Shown piece by piece: positions 61,633 to 64,000 of a stretch of DNA of 64,000 bases (position 1 is the first letter of the stretch; each line of letters opens with the position of its first letter). Below the pieces are notes generated by a model, which saw only the letters and a list, made by a program, of their open reading frames with translations, ran no database searches and was not told the DNA's origin. The stretch lies in NCBI GenBank assembly GCA_024742305.1, contig JANSYQ010000009.1:54464-118463 (forward strand), given 5' to 3'. Origin of the DNA: a bacterium. Its GTDB lineage: Bacteria > Bacteroidota > Bacteroidia > Flavobacteriales_D > Crocinitomicaceae. Position numbers and translations under genes: made by a program.

Positions 61633-64000
61633 TTATCGGATTAGATTTACGTGACCAATGTGCTCTCTTCTTTCTCCGGATTCTATCACATTCTGACTTG
61701 CGGTTAACGTTAGCTTCCAAGTATATGTTCCGTCTTGAGCCAACCTACCATTATAAGTACCATCCCATCCAAACGCAGGATCATAAGATTCAAAGACAAT
61801 CTCGCCCCAGCGATTGAAAATAATGAAATGGTAATTCTCTGAGCTCACTCCTGAACCAATTACAGGAACAAATACATTATTAAATTCATCGCCATCAGGC
61901 GTGAAGGTATTCGGCACATAGAATAACAGTACATCTCTTACTTCAATTTGAAGCATCGCAGTATCCTCACAACCGTACTCATTATATGCATATAATGTCA
62001 CATCGTATTCATTCGGCTGATCTAATGAATATTGATGGTAAGCATCTACCGTAGTCGCAGTGGAGCCATCACCGAAGTCCCACAGGTAATCAATTGCCCC
62101 TGTAGATTCATTGATAAACTCGACATCCGTTTCTAACACAGAAACAATCTCATTGCTGGCATAAAAAGCTGCGACTGGATTTGGTCGAATACAAATGTAG
62201 TCTGTCATGAAGGCTGAATCTACACACCCCCATTGGTTTGTTACCGTTAATTGTGCATCATAGCATCCTACTTCATCAATGTACAAGGTATTCGGGCCAC
62301 AATCATTCAAGATCATTCCGTTACTGAACTCCCACTCACAGCTTTCGGTTGGGGCAGAGTTAGAACTAAATGTCACAGTTTCTCCTTGACATACTTCCAT
62401 TGCTAGATCTGGGTTTATGATTGGAATCGGATGTGCGTCTAGAGTTACGGATTGTGATATCTGACAACCATTTGTATCCGTAACTACAACATTGTAGGTT
62501 CCAATGCCGAGATCGATAATTGTTGGTGTAAATTGATTCGGATTCGTATCCCAAACATAAGTATAGCCCGGTGTTCCACCAGTGACCACAGCTTGAATCT
62601 CTCCATCCTGCTGCGACACACAACTTACTGGCAGTCCAAAATAGTCTGTCAGAATATCTATGTTCAAGTTCAGAGCTGGTGGTTGCGAAACATAAATATC
62701 TTCAACGACCTGACATCCATTGACATCGGTTACAGCAACTGTATAAAGTCCTTCTGGTATGCCGTTCACAACTGACGAAGTTGATACAACATTGCCCTGG
62801 TCATCTGTCCATTCGTATGAGAGTGCAGGTGTCCCACCATTGGCTGAAACATCAATTCCTCCATCAGACAGGCCAAAGCAACTAATATCTTGACCATTAT
62901 AATCACTGGTAACTGAAGTAACTGCAGTTAAAAATGGAGGTTCTGTTAGGGTGATGCTCGTATCGACCAAACACCCATTTAAGTCGTTCATTGTCACACT
63001 GTACGTTCCTGCGGGGATACCTATTAGATCTTCCGATGTTCCCACCACATTTCCTTGATCGTCTGTCCATTGGAAGGTATAACTTGGAGTCCCCCCGTTT
63101 ACCGTAAAATCAATTGATCCGTCACTTGCTCCGAAACATGAAATGTTTTGTCCGTTGTAATTGGAAGAAATAATAATGTTTGAAGTTAACGGCGGTGCGT
63201 CAATTACCTCAATAGAATCATATGCAGTACAGTAGTTTTGATCCGTAGCTGTTACATAATACCATCCCGCCGAAACGCCGTTGACACTAGCACTTGTTGA
63301 AATTACATTTCCCTGAGCATCTGCCCACTCATAAGTATAGGCAGGCGTTCCGTTGATAGCAGTAACACTTATCCCACCATCAGATGCACCCTGACAGCTC
63401 ACATCTTGACCATTATAGTCTGTAGTTACTATCGTTGTGGAGTTAAGCGCCGCTGGAGCCGTAAGGAAGATGCTGTCATCAATAAGACATCCATTGGCAT
63501 CTTCTACTTGAATATTATACCATCCTGGAAGCAGGTTGCTCAAGTCTTCAGTATCATCGAAGTCTCCTGTACCATCGATATCCCAATCGTACGTATAACC
63601 AGCCACACCTCCAGATACTGTGAGGTCAATTGTTCCGTCATTCACACATCCTGTTACATTCCACCCGCCTGCATAGATAGAAGGGGTCATAGAAAGATTC
63701 AATGTGTCTGGCTCTATCATATCCACTGGGCCTACTGTTGCAGTACAACCGTTGCTATTTCCATTCGCATCTGTTACAGTTACTGTATACTGATCAAAGC
63801 CTCCACTAATTGCTGCGCTTAGTCCTGAGAAATCATACGATCCTCCATCGGTAGCTACGTTCAGTGTTGCTCCCGTTTCGTTAAGTGTGATAATGTACGG
63901 CGCTGTTCCTCCACTGATTGTTCCAGTCACGTTTCCATCAGCATCGCCGTTACATAAAAGTGCATCTCCGTTGATTGTCACTACAAGTGGCAATGGCTCA
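61633..64000 (-). CDS. SprB-like repeat adhesin with PKD domain and T9SS type B CTD (5' end outside)
   Basis: At least 788 residues, with the frame still open at the window edge. Counting from the first visible residues, six ~85-residue SprB-type repeats occupy about 1-525. Repeats 3, 4 and 5 share YNGQ(D/N)(V/I)SC(Q/F)G(A/L)SDG, then NGTP/NGGTP...W.D.QGNV(I/V)(S/G)TS and (A/E)G.Y.V...D.N. A further disulphide-rich stretch (MEVCQGETVTFSSNS) and a PKD domain (EFINESTGAIDYLWDFGDGS) follow. The last ~95 residues (YVPNTFTPDGDEFNNVFVPV ... FNRWGEIVFES ... GWDGTYNGRLAQDGTYTWKL) are a gliding-motility-type C-terminal sorting domain. It is probably a surface adhesin or glide filament protein. Confidence 0.85.
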   Translation of the reverse strand, partial: EPLPLVVTINGDALLCNGDADGNVTGTISGGTAPYIITLNETGATLNVATDGGSYDFSGLSAAISGGFDQYTVTVTDANGNSNGCTATVGPVDMIEPDTLNLSMTPSIYAGGWNVTGCVNDGTIDLTVSGGVAGYTYDWDIDGTGDFDDTEDLSNLLPGWYNIQVEDANGCLIDDSIFLTAPAALNSTTIVTTDYNGQDVSCQGASDGGISVTAINGTPAYTYEWADAQGNVISTSASVNGVSAGWYYVTATDQNYCTAYDSIEVIDAPPLTSNIIISSNYNGQNISCFGASDGSIDFTVNGGTPSYTFQWTDDQGNVVGTSEDLIGIPAGTYSVTMNDLNGCLVDTSITLTEPPFLTAVTSVTSDYNGQDISCFGLSDGGIDVSANGGTPALSYEWTDDQGNVVSTSSVVNGIPEGLYTVAVTDVNGCQVVEDIYVSQPPALNLNIDILTDYFGLPVSCVSQQDGEIQAVVTGGTPGYTYVWDTNPNQFTPTIIDLGIGTYNVVVTDTNGCQISQSVTLDAHPIPIINPDLAMEVCQGETVTFSSNSAPTESCEWEFSNGMILNDCGPNTLYIDEVGCYDAQLTVTNQWGCVDSAFMTDYICIRPNPVAAFYASNEIVSVLETDVEFINESTGAIDYLWDFGDGSTATTVDAYHQYSLDQPNEYDVTLYAYNEYGCEDTAMLQIEVRDVLLFYVPNTFTPDGDEFNNVFVPVIGSGVSSENYHFIIFNRWGEIVFESYDPAFGWDGTYNGRLAQDGTYTWKLTLTASQNVIESGERREHIGHVNLIR

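Noticed and set aside
61102..63822. Plus-strand frames across the lipoprotein and SprB-like gene
   Set aside because: They mirror the minus-strand coding bias and lack any domain.
1..64000. tRNA, rRNA, riboswitch, prophage or transposase genes
   Set aside because: None recognised in either strand on reading; a tRNAscan-SE and Rfam search would be decisive.

Overview
The window looks like a chromosome segment of a marine-type member of Bacteroidota, most likely order Flavobacteriales. Four things support this. It encodes type IX secretion (T9SS) cargo with C-terminal sorting domains (type A at 21.8-23.6 and 47.3-48.2 kb, a type B gliding-motility-like CTD at 61.6 kb). It has Bacteroidota lineage proteins (type III glutamine synthetase, DUF4494, TPR-type sensor kinases paired with LytTR regulators, SprB-like repeats). 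Several genes carry promoters of the TTTG / TAnnTTTG type. Shine-Dalgarno signals are weak. I see no tRNA, rRNA, CRISPR array, phage, transposase or origin.

Layout. 0-0.76 kb: end of rho and a small membrane protein. 1.0-5.3 kb (minus): small membrane genes, a GT-C glycosyltransferase-like protein and mpl (murein recycling) in one tight run. 5.5-12.3 kb (minus): a 1919-residue secreted TPR protein with about 20 units at a ~60-residue period, overlapping apbE by 53 nt. 12.4-14.8 kb (plus): FAD oxidoreductase and gcvT. 14.9-18.9 kb (minus): a five-gene run with a lipoprotein, a KdsC-like phosphatase with an extra N-terminal domain, a saccharopine/alanine-dehydrogenase-like enzyme, a UMF1 transporter and a DUF4870-like protein. 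19-25 kb: alpha/beta hydrolase + TerB-like protein, metallophosphoesterase, two tandem T9SS cargo paralogues, and an aspartic-protease-fold/RimK pair. 25-29 kb: DCC-family protein, 3-hydroxybutyryl-CoA dehydrogenase, outer-membrane protein, M23-LysM peptidase. 29-33.7 kb (minus): menB, and a translationally coupled WG-repeat / TonB-like / AAC(3)-fold trio. 34-38.9 kb: bL31, a frameshifted beta-helix lipoprotein, a stand-alone relative of the giant protein's N-terminal domain, and a kinase convergent with a LytTR regulator. 39-46 kb (minus): glutamine synthetase III, GNAT, a secreted protein, and a second LytTR/kinase pair. 46-50.9 kb (minus): di-haem peroxidase, T9SS protein, M16 peptidase, pdxH, DUF4494 protein. 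51-64 kb: tandem intergenic repeats, a beta-propeller-like secreted protein, an active/inactive M16 pair, two OmpA-like proteins with DUF2461 and ogt, three unknowns, and an SprB/PKD-repeat adhesin cut by the window end.

Most genes are housekeeping or cell-envelope genes. The least ordinary material is: the giant 60-residue-period TPR protein with its apbE and its separate N-domain paralogue; a poly-T frameshift in a lipoprotein gene; a 21-bp-spaced direct repeat that fits a LytTR operator; a palindrome over the glnN promoter region; and two classes of intergenic repeats, namely 6/7/8-bp tandem arrays and inverted-repeat elements sharing ACCACnAnGGCAC-like ends. No known defence, toxin or mobile system is visible. 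All calls rest on reading the sequence and family knowledge; no database search was run.
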